Source: Oscillospiraceae bacterium (GTDB lineage: Bacteria > Bacillota > Clostridia > Oscillospirales > Acutalibacteraceae). From it: a stretch of 64,000 bases of DNA. The notes below the pieces were generated by a model. That model searched no databases. It had not been told where the DNA came from and worked only from the letters and a program-made list of their open reading frames with translations. Positions within the stretch are counted from its first letter, which is position 1, and every line of letters begins with the position of its first letter. The DNA lies in assembly GCA_031256825.1 (NCBI GenBank), contig JAIRPV010000006.1, positions 33,092 through 97,091 of the forward strand, written 5' to 3'. This document shows, in pieces, positions 31,278-39,384 of this stretch. Both the position numbers and the translations under genes were made by a program.

Positions 31278-31869
31278 CAGCCGCCGCCTCGCTTTCCTCC
31301 GCTATCTCTGCCGCCCACCGCGCCGCTGCCGCATCCTGCCGGATCTGTTTGCCCTTCCAAAAGAGCAACAAAATGCCCAGGGCGATGATCAGCGCTGCGG
31401 CCACAAAATTCGGAATATTCTCGAGCAAACTCGAAAGGGTGGGATGACGATTAAAAAACGAGGTGGCCATCATAATACGCAAGAAGAAGTTCCCGTAAAG
31501 CGCCGAGAACCCCGCTAAAATCAGCATAGCCCCCGCGATCATGCGCACCTGCCGCGAAACGGCAGGCAGCACCAGCCGATTCACCATGAGGAACTCGTCT
31601 TTGACCGCCAGCCTCTCTTCCGCCGTCATGCGCGGGTAGCGCCAAAAATCGAAGAAAGCAATAAACCAAATCACCGGCAGCGCAAAGAGGAAGACAATGT
31701 AGATGCTGCTCCCGTAGCCGTAGCGCTCAAAAAACGCCACACAGGCAATGCAGGCAAAAAACGCCGCCATAAAGGAAGTGCCGCGCTTGATCAGGCCCAA
31801 ATACATGTGCCCCCCGCCGGGGATAAACGAAAACAGTGCGCATAAAAACTTATTCGGATTCTTGTGCAA
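31267..31869 (-). CDS. Membrane protein with a TM2-like N-terminus
   Basis: 200 aa from TTG 31869, chosen because AAGGAGAG lies about 9 nt upstream; an ATG at 31902 is in frame but has no site. It begins KNPNKFLCALFSFIPGGGHM and continues with YLGLIKRG, the proline-glycine turn of TM2-type domains, then helices near 20-60, 105-125 and 145-170. The C-terminal tail is rich in Ala and Glu. It overlaps the anti-sigma gene by 20 nt, so expression is coupled. Function unknown. Confidence 0.75.
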   Translation of the reverse strand: MHKNPNKFLCALFSFIPGGGHMYLGLIKRGTSFMAAFFACIACVAFFERYGYGSSIYIVFLFALPVIWFIAFFDFWRYPRMTAEERLAVKDEFLMVNRLVLPAVSRQVRMIAGAMLILAGFSALYGNFFLRIMMATSFFNRHPTLSSLLENIPNFVAAALIIALGILLLFWKGKQIRQDAAAARWAAEIAEESEAAADEG

Positions 31870-32212
31870 AATAGTCACTCTCCTTTTCAAAAAACGCCGC
31901 AATTTGGTGGGTCAGCACTTTTTGCGGCAAGGTTGCCAGGCGTTCGAACGCGCCGCTGAACAGCAGCACCAACGCCGCCGCCATTGCCGCAAACGCCCGC
32001 AGGGCATAGTGCCCAAACGATTCGGTCGGCGGCGCATATACCACGCGCGCTATCTCCCCGCGCAGGCCGGCCGGCGGCGGTGTCGTCGGCAGTTCCATCG
32101 TGAGTTCCGCCAGCCGCGCGGCGCACGTTTCGCAGGCCGCAACATGCCCCAGCGCGTCCGCTTCCGGTGCGCGCAGAAGGTCATATAACTGGCTTTCGTT
32201 GAGACAATTCAA
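31850..32212 (-). CDS. Zinc-finger anti-sigma factor
   Basis: 120 aa. The N-terminal His23-x3-Cys27-x2-Cys30 is the anti-sigma zinc-binding motif. A Pro-rich linker follows, then one transmembrane helix (about 68-90, YALRAFAAMAAALVLLF). The start overlaps the sigma-factor stop by 4 nt (ATGA). The family binds its partner ECF sigma at the membrane and releases it on an envelope signal; the partner here is the adjacent gene. Confidence 0.88.
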   Translation of the reverse strand: MNCLNESQLYDLLRAPEADALGHVAACETCAARLAELTMELPTTPPPAGLRGEIARVVYAPPTESFGHYALRAFAAMAAALVLLFSGAFERLATLPQKVLTHQIAAFFEKESDYFAQESE

Positions 32213-32871
32213 GCGCGCACCTCCTGTTCCAATATGTTGCGCAGCATGCCCTTCGCGCGGCGGCAGCGCGTGCGCACCGTTTCCAGCGGCGCGCCGGTTT
32301 CGCGGGCAAGTTCCGCCATGGTTTTGTTTTCGCAGTAGTACCCCAGCGCCGCCGTGCGGTAAGGCTCCCGCAGCTGTTCGCAGCCCGCGCGCAAAACGCC
32401 TGAAAAATGCCCGTCAAAAAATTCCGCCTCCGGCTGCCGGGCTGCCGGCGCAGGGAATTCCAGCAGCTCTTCGTCGGGCGCCGCCCGCGTGCGCTTTTGC
32501 GCCGCACCACGCAGATAATCCAGGCTCTTGTGGGCGGCAATCGTGGCAAGCCACCCGGCGGGGTTTGCGCCGTCGAACTGATCCAGCGTCCGCCATGCCG
32601 CCAAAAACGTCTCCTGCGCCAGATCTTCGGCCGCGAAATAATCCTTGACCAGCCGCAGGCACAGGTTAAACACAAGCGTCTGGTGTGTCCGCATCAGATC
32701 CCGGAAGCGGGCGTCTTTGCCGTTTATGTCCGCAATTTCCGCCGCCTCCTCCCGTTTCTTTTTGAGCGCTCGTCTTATATAACGAGCCAGGCGGGCCATT
32801 TGGTTCAAAACAAGTTCCAAAAGCTCCCCGCGCGCCGCAATTTCGTCATATTCAACAAAACTTATCAACAC
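32209..32871 (-). CDS. ECF-type RNA polymerase sigma factor
   Basis: 220 aa from GTG 32871. Region 2 contains LVKDYFAAEDLAQETFLAAW, and region 4 has YRTAALGYYCENKTMAELAR plus ETGAPLETVRTRCRRAKG, a helix-turn-helix. About 55 charged residues precede the usual beginning of region 2, so the true start may be ATG 32799; neither start has a clear ribosome binding site. Cotranscribed with the anti-sigma factor and two membrane proteins. Target promoters cannot be read. The start codon directly abuts an (AT)9 tract. Confidence 0.9.
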   Translation of the reverse strand: MLISFVEYDEIAARGELLELVLNQMARLARYIRRALKKKREEAAEIADINGKDARFRDLMRTHQTLVFNLCLRLVKDYFAAEDLAQETFLAAWRTLDQFDGANPAGWLATIAAHKSLDYLRGAAQKRTRAAPDEELLEFPAPAARQPEAEFFDGHFSGVLRAGCEQLREPYRTAALGYYCENKTMAELARETGAPLETVRTRCRRAKGMLRNILEQEVRA

Positions 32872-32872
32872 G

Positions 32873-32890
32873 ATATATATATATATATAT
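32873..32890. repeat. (AT)9 dinucleotide tract
   Basis: Nine AT units directly upstream of the putative GTG start of the sigma factor, in the 108-nt region shared with the divergent LRR gene. It may serve as or move a -10 element; length changes would alter spacing. Confidence 0.7.
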
Positions 32891-32911
32891 GGCAGATTCC
32901 GTAAGAAAACA

Positions 32912-32940
32912 TTGACTTTATTGCTAAAATATGTTAAACT
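32912..32940 (+). promoter_or_regulatory. Promoter of the second LRR gene
   Basis: TTGACT (32912-32917), 17 nt, TAAACT (32935-32940) with TGT just upstream (extended -10). A ribosome binding site (GAAAGAAGG) follows before ATG 32980. Confidence 0.6.
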
Positions 32941-32979
32941 ACAGTTGCTTAAATTTTAGCGAAGAAAGAAGGTTTTTCC

Positions 32980-34020
32980 ATGCAACGCACGAAACCTACC
33001 AACCACCCACAATTTAAAACTTTAAAGCGCCTGCTCTCGGTGTTTCTGGCAACCCTGCTGCTGTGCGGCGGCTTTGTCGTGGGCGTGAGCGCGGCAGACA
33101 ACGACGACATTACAGCAGCCTTCACCGACGCAAATTTTAAGGCCTATGTGCTGGAGAATTTCGACGCGAACAGCGATGGCGCAATTCAAAAAAGCGAAGT
33201 TGAGAACGTGACAGGAGTCGATGTTGCAAATAAACAAATCGCCAGCCTTGCTGGGATTGAATATTTTACAGCGTTGGAGCAGTTGAGGTGCCAGGGAAAC
33301 CAACTGACTGCGCTGGATGTTTCGAAGAACACGGCGCTGGAGATATTTTACTGCTACGACAACCAACTGACCACGCTGGATGTTTCGGGTTGCACCGCGC
33401 TGTTAGACTTGATGTGCGACAGCAACCAACTGACTGCGCTGGATGTTTCGAAGAACACGGCGCTGGACTTATTGTACTGCGGCTACAACCCATTGAATTC
33501 GCTGGATGTTTCGAAGAATACCGCGCTGACCGAGTTGTGGTGCCACAACAACCAACTGACCACGCTGGATGTGTCGAAGAACACGGCGCTGATTTCGTTG
33601 GACTGCGACTACAACCAACTGGCCGCGCTGGATGTTTCGAAGAACACCGCGTTGGAGTGGTTGCACTGCTCCGACAACCAACTGACCGCGCTGGATGTTT
33701 CGAAAAACATTGAGTTGGAATATTTGGACTGTCCTATGAATTGGCTGCCGTCCGAGGACAGCGTGCCCGGCCTTGCGGATGTTCGCGCGCGGGGCGGTAT
33801 TGTTTATTTCTACCCGCAACGCGAAGGCACGCCCCCTGATCCCCAGCCTAATCCTGATCCCCAGCCTAATCCTGATCCCCAGCCCAACCCAAAAGACCCA
33901 GACGGCAACGGCACGGAAAACATTGAGTTGTGGGGAAAAGTGACGAAATACGACAAAACACCGCTGAACTACTTCTTGCTGATTGTCGCCTTTGGCTGGA
34001 TCTGGATGGCATTCAAATAA
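32980..34020 (+). CDS. Secreted LRR protein with EF-hand-like loop and C-tail
   Basis: 346 aa. A basic N-terminus and signal peptide to about residue 39 (VGVSAADN). An EF-hand/dockerin-like loop, DANSDGAIQKSE, lies near residues 64-75. Then come leucine-rich repeats: one diverged copy and seven 21-residue copies (NQLTALDVSKNTALExLxCxx). A Pro-Asn-Asp linker (DPQPNPDPQPNP) follows, and the protein ends LWGKVTKYDKTPLNYFLL then IVAFGWIWMAFK. The tail resembles that of the LRR protein at 19993. Surface display and ligand binding are inferred; the conserved Cys at repeat position 19 is typical of this bacterial LRR class. Divergent from the sigma-factor operon and followed by a terminator. Confidence 0.88.
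   Translation: MQRTKPTNHPQFKTLKRLLSVFLATLLLCGGFVVGVSAADNDDITAAFTDANFKAYVLENFDANSDGAIQKSEVENVTGVDVANKQIASLAGIEYFTALEQLRCQGNQLTALDVSKNTALEIFYCYDNQLTTLDVSGCTALLDLMCDSNQLTALDVSKNTALDLLYCGYNPLNSLDVSKNTALTELWCHNNQLTTLDVSKNTALISLDCDYNQLAALDVSKNTALEWLHCSDNQLTALDVSKNIELEYLDCPMNWLPSEDSVPGLADVRARGGIVYFYPQREGTPPDPQPNPDPQPNPDPQPNPKDPDGNGTENIELWGKVTKYDKTPLNYFLLIVAFGWIWMAFK
33298..33738 (+). repeat. Seven tandem 63-bp LRR repeats
   Basis: Seven in-frame copies of 63 bp, each starting at the Asn codon of NQL, share long identical stretches such as CTGGATGTTTCGAAGAACAC. Near-identity at DNA level makes copy-number change by slippage or recombination possible without breaking the frame. Confidence 0.85.
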
Positions 34021-34039
34021 ACCGCGCATATCCGCAGCG

Positions 34040-34073
34040 CCTGGTTCCCTTTCGCAGGGGAGCCAGGTTTTTT
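34040..34073 (+). terminator. Terminator after the LRR gene
   Basis: CCTGGTTCCC / GGGGAGCCAGG stem (one G-T) followed by TTTTTT. It overlaps the last codon of the convergent pseudouridine synthase. Confidence 0.9.
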
Positions 34074-34797
34074 ACGCGTTTTTCAGCGCTGCGATTTCGG
34101 CTTCCGTCAGGGCGCGGCACTCCCCCGCCGCCAGCGATTCATCCAGCGCAAGCGGTCCAAACCGCTCCCTGTGCAGCTGTGTCACTTCGTTGCCCAAAGC
34201 GCGAAACATCCGCTTGACCTGGTGATATTTTCCCTCGTGCAAAACCACGCGCGCCCGATTGCCCGGCAAAAGCTCCAGCCGCGCGGGCAGGCAGTCTTCC
34301 GGCGGGCGGCCCTCCTGCGCGGGCAGCCGCATGCCCGCCGCGAACGCCGCAGCGTCTTCTTCCCGGGCAGGCAGCTTCAGCGCCGCGAGATACACTTTTT
34401 CCACATGCCGCCGGGGCGAAAGCAGCCGGTGCGCCAGCGCGCCGTCGTCGGTGATGAGCAGCAGCCCGGTGGTGTCTTTGTCCAGCCGCCCGGCGGGGAA
34501 CAGCCCCCGCCGCCGCAGCGGTTCCGGGATAAGCGCCATGACGGTTTCGGCCCGCGGATCGCGCGCCGCGCAAACGCAGCCCTTCGGCTTGTGGAGCATC
34601 AGATATGCGTGCTCCCGCAGGTCAACCGCCGTGCCGTTGATGGTCACAGCGGCGCTTTCGTCATTGAATTTTTGCCCGCCCTTCAGCGCCCGCTGCCCGT
34701 TGATGGTCACAGCCCCCGATTTGATCAGCGCAAGCACCTCTTTGCGGGAGCCAAATCCCCGGGACGCCAGCAGGGCGTCGATCCGAACCCATGGCAT
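34072..34797 (-). CDS. 16S rRNA pseudouridine synthase, RsuA family
   Basis: 241 aa from ATG 34797, preceded by GGGAGGG; upstream in-frame codons lack a site. N-terminal S4 RNA-binding domain (RIDALLASRGFGSRKEVLAL) and the synthase signature GRLDKDTTGLLLITDDG with catalytic Asp106. Toward the end, EGKYHQVKRMFRALGNEV is typical of the RsuA/RluB/RluE/RluF branch. RsuA modifies U516 of 16S rRNA; the short length and N-terminal S4 domain favour RsuA, but RluB-type specificity is not excluded. Confidence 0.93.
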   Translation of the reverse strand: MPWVRIDALLASRGFGSRKEVLALIKSGAVTINGQRALKGGQKFNDESAAVTINGTAVDLREHAYLMLHKPKGCVCAARDPRAETVMALIPEPLRRRGLFPAGRLDKDTTGLLLITDDGALAHRLLSPRRHVEKVYLAALKLPAREEDAAAFAAGMRLPAQEGRPPEDCLPARLELLPGNRARVVLHEGKYHQVKRMFRALGNEVTQLHRERFGPLALDESLAAGECRALTEAEIAALKNA

Positions 34798-34897
34798 GCA
34801 AAATCCCTCCCAGAATCCATCTCTTTTTAGAATACTAACTATTTCATAATTTGTCAAGAAAAACAATAGAATTCTTTCGAAATCTTTAGAAAAAAGA

Positions 34898-34926
34898 TTG
34901 CAATTTCCGTGAAAATCATGTATAAT
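34898..34926 (+). promoter_or_regulatory. Promoter of the GNAT/mannosidase group
   Basis: TTGCAA (34898-34903), 17 nt, TATAAT (34921-34926). The transcript would start about 25 nt before the GNAT ATG. Confidence 0.75.
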
Positions 34927-34958
34927 CACTAAAGAGATCCGGAATGGGAGGAAAAAAT

Positions 34959-36128
34959 ATGCCAGAAATTGCCAAGCCGGAAGAGTACCGTGCGCTGATG
35001 AAACTGATCAACACCGTCTTTTGCCCTGTTGACGTATCCGGGCGCTTTTACTTCCGGATTCTGCTGCCCAAGCTTTACCAGGCGAAATACAAGCCCTGGG
35101 AGCGCAATTATGTGGTGCGCGAGGGCGCCGCGCTCAAGGCCGCCGTTGGGATGTACATAGCGGAAGCCGACTGCGCGGGGCTGCCCCTGCGCGTTGGTGG
35201 CATCGGCAATGTGGCCGTTGCGCGCGACAGCCGCCGCAAGGGCTACATGAAGCAAGCCATGAACGACGCCATGGCCGCTATGGCCGAGGCGGGCTGCGAC
35301 ATCGCGCAGCTGGGCGGCCAGCGCCAGCGCTACGAATACTGGGGCTTTGACCGCGCTGGCACGCAGGTGCGCGCGGCATTCACCTATTCCAGTCTGCGGC
35401 ACGGCCTGGGCCAGACGGAGGCCGGCGGTTACACCATCGCTGCGCCCACGGCCGCCGACTTGCCCCAGCTGCAAGCGCTCATCGAGCGCGCCCCGCTGCA
35501 TATCCGCCACAACCCCGCCGCCTTTGGCGACATTTTGCGTTCCTGGGCCGCCCGGCCGCTGGTAGTCAAATATAAAGGGGAGATTGTGGCGTATTACGCG
35601 GAGAAGCCCGCCCGCGTGATCGGGATTCACGATTTGCAATTTTTTGATTGGGATAAGGCCCCCGGCGCGCTGCTTGCCATTTATCACAACATGTCAAAGG
35701 CGGTGCGGATCAAAGGCCTGGAGGTCAGCATCCCCCTTTGGGAAACGGAGTTCCTTGCGCTTGCCGAACGGGCCGCCGAATGGCAGCGGCTGGAAATTGC
35801 GGAGAATTTTACGGTTTTGAACTGGGAACGCGCCCTGCGCGCGCTGCTGCGGCTGCAATGCGCCTGCGGCGTTCAGCCCGACGGCGAACTCACCGTTAAA
35901 ATCAACGGCTACCACGGCGAAGAGACCCTTCGCTTGCGCATAGAGGGCAACCAGGCTGCTGTGGAGCCATACCAGGGCGAAGCCCGGCTGGAACTGGATC
36001 ATCTTGCCGCCGTGCGCTTTTTCCTGGCCCCGGTAAGCAACGAGCGCAGCGCTTGCCTGCCCTTCAACCCCTGTGTGCTGGCGTGGTTCCCCCTGCCCTT
36101 GTTCCTTTACAAAATGGAAGCGGTCTAG
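34959..36128 (+). CDS. GNAT acetyltransferase, Eis/SCP2-like architecture
   Basis: 389 aa from ATG 34959, 7 nt after GGGAGG. The first half is a GNAT domain: GGIGNVAVARDSRRKGYMKQ gives the acetyl-CoA loop (Arg-Arg-Lys-Gly-Tyr-Met). A second, degenerate acetyltransferase-like part follows at about 160-290, and the last 100 residues (ARLELDHLAAVRFFLAP) resemble the SCP2-like tail of Eis-type enzymes. Substrate unknown; Eis relatives acetylate aminoglycosides or other amines. It shares a promoter region with the mannosidase 65 nt downstream. Confidence 0.85.
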   Translation: MPEIAKPEEYRALMKLINTVFCPVDVSGRFYFRILLPKLYQAKYKPWERNYVVREGAALKAAVGMYIAEADCAGLPLRVGGIGNVAVARDSRRKGYMKQAMNDAMAAMAEAGCDIAQLGGQRQRYEYWGFDRAGTQVRAAFTYSSLRHGLGQTEAGGYTIAAPTAADLPQLQALIERAPLHIRHNPAAFGDILRSWAARPLVVKYKGEIVAYYAEKPARVIGIHDLQFFDWDKAPGALLAIYHNMSKAVRIKGLEVSIPLWETEFLALAERAAEWQRLEIAENFTVLNWERALRALLRLQCACGVQPDGELTVKINGYHGEETLRLRIEGNQAAVEPYQGEARLELDHLAAVRFFLAPVSNERSACLPFNPCVLAWFPLPLFLYKMEAV

Positions 36129-36193
36129 GAAGAAGCTAGGGCGCGGCATAGCAACCAAAAATTCATCTGATATCAGAGATAAGGAGCAACCGC

Positions 36194-39100
36194 ATGGCCA
36201 ACTTCGACGTCCCTTTTGCGGACAAAAATTCCGAGCGCTATGTCCTCAGCCGCCGCGTAGCAACCATCATCGACCATATCGCACGCGATTTTTTATATCC
36301 CCTGTCCGTGCCCACGGGCGATTTTCTCCTGCGCGACGGACAGTATTCCATCGGCCAAATCGATCAGGGCGAATGGCGGGAATTCCACGCCGAAACGGAG
36401 TTCTGGGGCTATCCGGAGTGCTACTGCTGGTTTCGGCAGCGCATTACAGTGCCAAAAGAATTTGCGGGCAGCCCGGTTCTGTATGAAGTTATGCCCCACG
36501 AGCGCGGTTGGAACGAATGCAATCCGCAGTTTATCCTCTTCGCCAACGGCAAGGCGCTGCAAGGGCTGGACAGCAACCATACCTATGTCAGGCTTTTGGA
36601 GAAGGCCCAGGGCGGCGAAACGTTCGATATTGCCCTGAACGCCTATACCGACAAGCACGAATGGCGCGGCCCGGTGCGCATGCGCGCGCGGCTGCGCACC
36701 ATCGACAGCCTTGCGCTGGAGCTGTATTACGACCTCAAAACCCCGCTGGAAACGGCAAACCTTTATGGGGCCGACGATTTACCCCGGGTGCGTTTGCTCA
36801 AGGCGCTCAACACGGCCTGCAACCTGCTGGAACTGACCCCGGAAGGCTTTGCCGCAAGCGCGAAAGCGGCGATCGCCTACCTGAAGCAAGAAATTTATGC
36901 CGGGGACAAAAGCGGCATTGCGGCCAGCTGCGTGGGGCATACCCACATTGATGTGGCCTGGCTTTGGCGGCTGCGGCAAACGCGCGACAAAGCGGGCCGT
37001 TCGTTCGCAACTGTGCTCAAATATATGGAGGAATACCCGGAATACGTTTTTATGTCGCCGCAGGCGCAGCTTTATGATTTTGTGAAAAAGGATTACCCGG
37101 AAGTATATGAAGGCATCAAGCGGCGCATCAAAGAGGGACGCTGGGAAGCCGAAGGCAGCATGTGGGTGGAGTCGGACACAAACGTGATTTCCGGCGAATC
37201 GCTCGTGCGGCAGTTCCTTGTTGGCAAGCGCTTTTTCCGCGATGAATTTGGCGTGCAGACAAAAATCATGTGGCTGCCCGATGTGTTCGGGTATTCCGGC
37301 GCGCTGCCGCAGATCATCAAAAAATCGGGCCTTGATTATTTTATGACGACGAAGATCAGCTGGAACGAATACGACAAGCTGCCCTGCGACACGTTCCTCT
37401 GGCAGGGCATCGACGGCACCCGCGTGCTCAGCCATTTTTCGCCGGGGGCCGACGCATTGCAAGAACGCATCCCCTCGTTTTTTACCACCTACAACAGCTA
37501 CCTTAGCCCCAACCAGATCATTGGCGGCTGGAAGCGCTATTCCAACAAAGACTTGAATCAGGAATTTCTTATCAGCTACGGCTTTGGCGACGGCGGCGGC
37601 GGCCCTACGGTGGACATGCTGGAGCACGGCCGCCGCATGGCGCGCGGGATTGAGGGCTGCCCGCTGGTGGTGCAGCAGCCCGCGCGCAAGTTCTTTGAAC
37701 AGCTCGAGCAGCAAGTGACGGGCAACCCGCACCTGCCTGTCTGGTCCGGGGAGCTGTATCTGGAATACCACCGGGGCACGCTGACTTCGCAGGCGCGCAA
37801 TAAGCGGTATAACCGCAAGGCGGAACTATTGTATCACGACGCGGAAACCCTCGCCTCCCTGGCCCGGCACCTCACCGGCGCGGAATACCCGGCGGAAGAG
37901 ATGACGGAGGCCTGGAAGCTCATACTGCTCAACCAGTTCCACGACATTATCCCCGGGTCATCCATCGCGGAGGTTTACGAGGATTCCAAAGCGCAATACG
38001 AACAGGTGATCGCAAAAGGCGAATACCTTGCGGGGCGTGCCATGAAGGCGATTGCGGCGCGGCTTGGCGAAGGGGTTGCGGTGTTCAATACGCTGGGGTT
38101 TGCCCGCACGGAGATTGCCGCGCTGGACAGCCCGGAAGAGATCACGCTCAAAAGCGACGAAGGCATTTTGCCCAGCCAGCGCAGTTACGACGGCCAGCTG
38201 CTGTTCCTGGCAAAAGACATTCCCGCCAAAGGGTATCGGCGCTTTGCCGCAGGGCCCGCCGCGCCGGAACTCCAAAGCCCCATCCGCGTTGCCGGGCGCG
38301 TCATCCGCACGCCGTTTGCACAGATCACGTTCGACGAAAATTACAATATTTCCAGTTTGATCGAACTGACCAGCGGCGGGGAGCTGATTCCGCAGGGGCA
38401 GACGGCCAACCGCCTGGTTGCCTTCGACGATCGCCCGCGCGAATACGACGCCTGGAACCTTGACGCGTTTTTCCGCGAGAAATGCTGGTGGATTGACGAC
38501 GTGCAGTCGGCTGAAATCATAGAAGAAGGGCCTGTGCGCACGGTGCTGCGCATTGAGCGCCGCTTCCGCCGCTCCTCTATCCGGCAGGATCTCATTTTTT
38601 ATCCCCATACGCCCCGCGTCGACATAGACTACGCGATAGACTGGCACGAGAAAAATGTTTGCCTGAAGTGCGATTATCCTGTGGATGTGAACGCCCGCGC
38701 GGCAACCTTCGACATCCAGTTTGGTTCTATCGAGCGGCCCACTCACGAAAACAGCACCTGGGACTTTGCCCAGTTCGAGGCCTGCGGGCATAAATGGGTT
38801 GACCTGAGCGACAACGGGCGCGGCCTTGCCGTGCTCAACGACTGCAAATACGGCTGGACAGCCAAAGACGGACACCTGGCGCCGACGCTGCTGCGCGCGC
38901 CCAATGGCCACCACGCCGAGCAGGACATTGGCGAGCACCGCTTTACCTTCGCGATGTATCCCCATGCGGGGCAAGCCAGCCAAAGCAATGTTGTGCGCGA
39001 AGGCTATTCGCTCAACGTTCCCCTGCGGTGCGCCAGAATCCAAGAAAGCAGGGAGGCACTGCCCGGTGCTTATGAGCTGGTTCGCGCCGATCGCGGCAAT

Positions 39101-39334
39101 ATTGTCATTGAAACGGTGAAGAAGGCCGAAGACAGCGACGCGCTGATCTTCCGCCTGTATGAATGCTGGAACCGCCGCACAGAAACAACGCTGACGTTCG
39201 GCGGGAAAATTGGCCGCGTTTTTGAATGCGACCTGATGGAGGAAAACGACATTCCCCTAGCCGCCAGAGGGGCGGCTCTGCGGCTGGACTTCCGGCCGTT
39301 CGAGATTAAAACGCTTAAGGTGGTGATTGACTGA
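36194..39334 (+). CDS. Alpha-mannosidase, glycoside hydrolase family 38
   Basis: 1,046 aa, AAGGAG 7 nt before the ATG. GH38 signatures: zinc ligands in GHTHIDVAW (His249, His251, Asp253), catalytic nucleophile Asp363 in WLPDVFGYSGALPQ, and a further zinc His583 in NQFHDIIPG. A roughly 240-residue N-terminal beta domain and a long C-terminal beta domain complete the usual layout of bacterial and fungal cytosolic class II enzymes. It hydrolyses alpha-mannosides, including N-glycan fragments, with retention of configuration. No signal peptide, so it would act on imported oligosaccharides, but no transporter gene is adjacent. Confidence 0.96.
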   Translation: MANFDVPFADKNSERYVLSRRVATIIDHIARDFLYPLSVPTGDFLLRDGQYSIGQIDQGEWREFHAETEFWGYPECYCWFRQRITVPKEFAGSPVLYEVMPHERGWNECNPQFILFANGKALQGLDSNHTYVRLLEKAQGGETFDIALNAYTDKHEWRGPVRMRARLRTIDSLALELYYDLKTPLETANLYGADDLPRVRLLKALNTACNLLELTPEGFAASAKAAIAYLKQEIYAGDKSGIAASCVGHTHIDVAWLWRLRQTRDKAGRSFATVLKYMEEYPEYVFMSPQAQLYDFVKKDYPEVYEGIKRRIKEGRWEAEGSMWVESDTNVISGESLVRQFLVGKRFFRDEFGVQTKIMWLPDVFGYSGALPQIIKKSGLDYFMTTKISWNEYDKLPCDTFLWQGIDGTRVLSHFSPGADALQERIPSFFTTYNSYLSPNQIIGGWKRYSNKDLNQEFLISYGFGDGGGGPTVDMLEHGRRMARGIEGCPLVVQQPARKFFEQLEQQVTGNPHLPVWSGELYLEYHRGTLTSQARNKRYNRKAELLYHDAETLASLARHLTGAEYPAEEMTEAWKLILLNQFHDIIPGSSIAEVYEDSKAQYEQVIAKGEYLAGRAMKAIAARLGEGVAVFNTLGFARTEIAALDSPEEITLKSDEGILPSQRSYDGQLLFLAKDIPAKGYRRFAAGPAAPELQSPIRVAGRVIRTPFAQITFDENYNISSLIELTSGGELIPQGQTANRLVAFDDRPREYDAWNLDAFFREKCWWIDDVQSAEIIEEGPVRTVLRIERRFRRSSIRQDLIFYPHTPRVDIDYAIDWHEKNVCLKCDYPVDVNARAATFDIQFGSIERPTHENSTWDFAQFEACGHKWVDLSDNGRGLAVLNDCKYGWTAKDGHLAPTLLRAPNGHHAEQDIGEHRFTFAMYPHAGQASQSNVVREGYSLNVPLRCARIQESREALPGAYELVRADRGNIVIETVKKAEDSDALIFRLYECWNRRTETTLTFGGKIGRVFECDLMEENDIPLAARGAALRLDFRPFEIKTLKVVID

Positions 39335-39384
39335 CATTGGGGATGTGAAAAGGATACCACAACACAGAGAAAAGGAGATTATTC

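Noticed and set aside
33298..33738. Regular 63-bp repeats considered as a CRISPR array
   Set aside because: The repeats are in frame, encode leucine-rich repeats and have no unique spacers.
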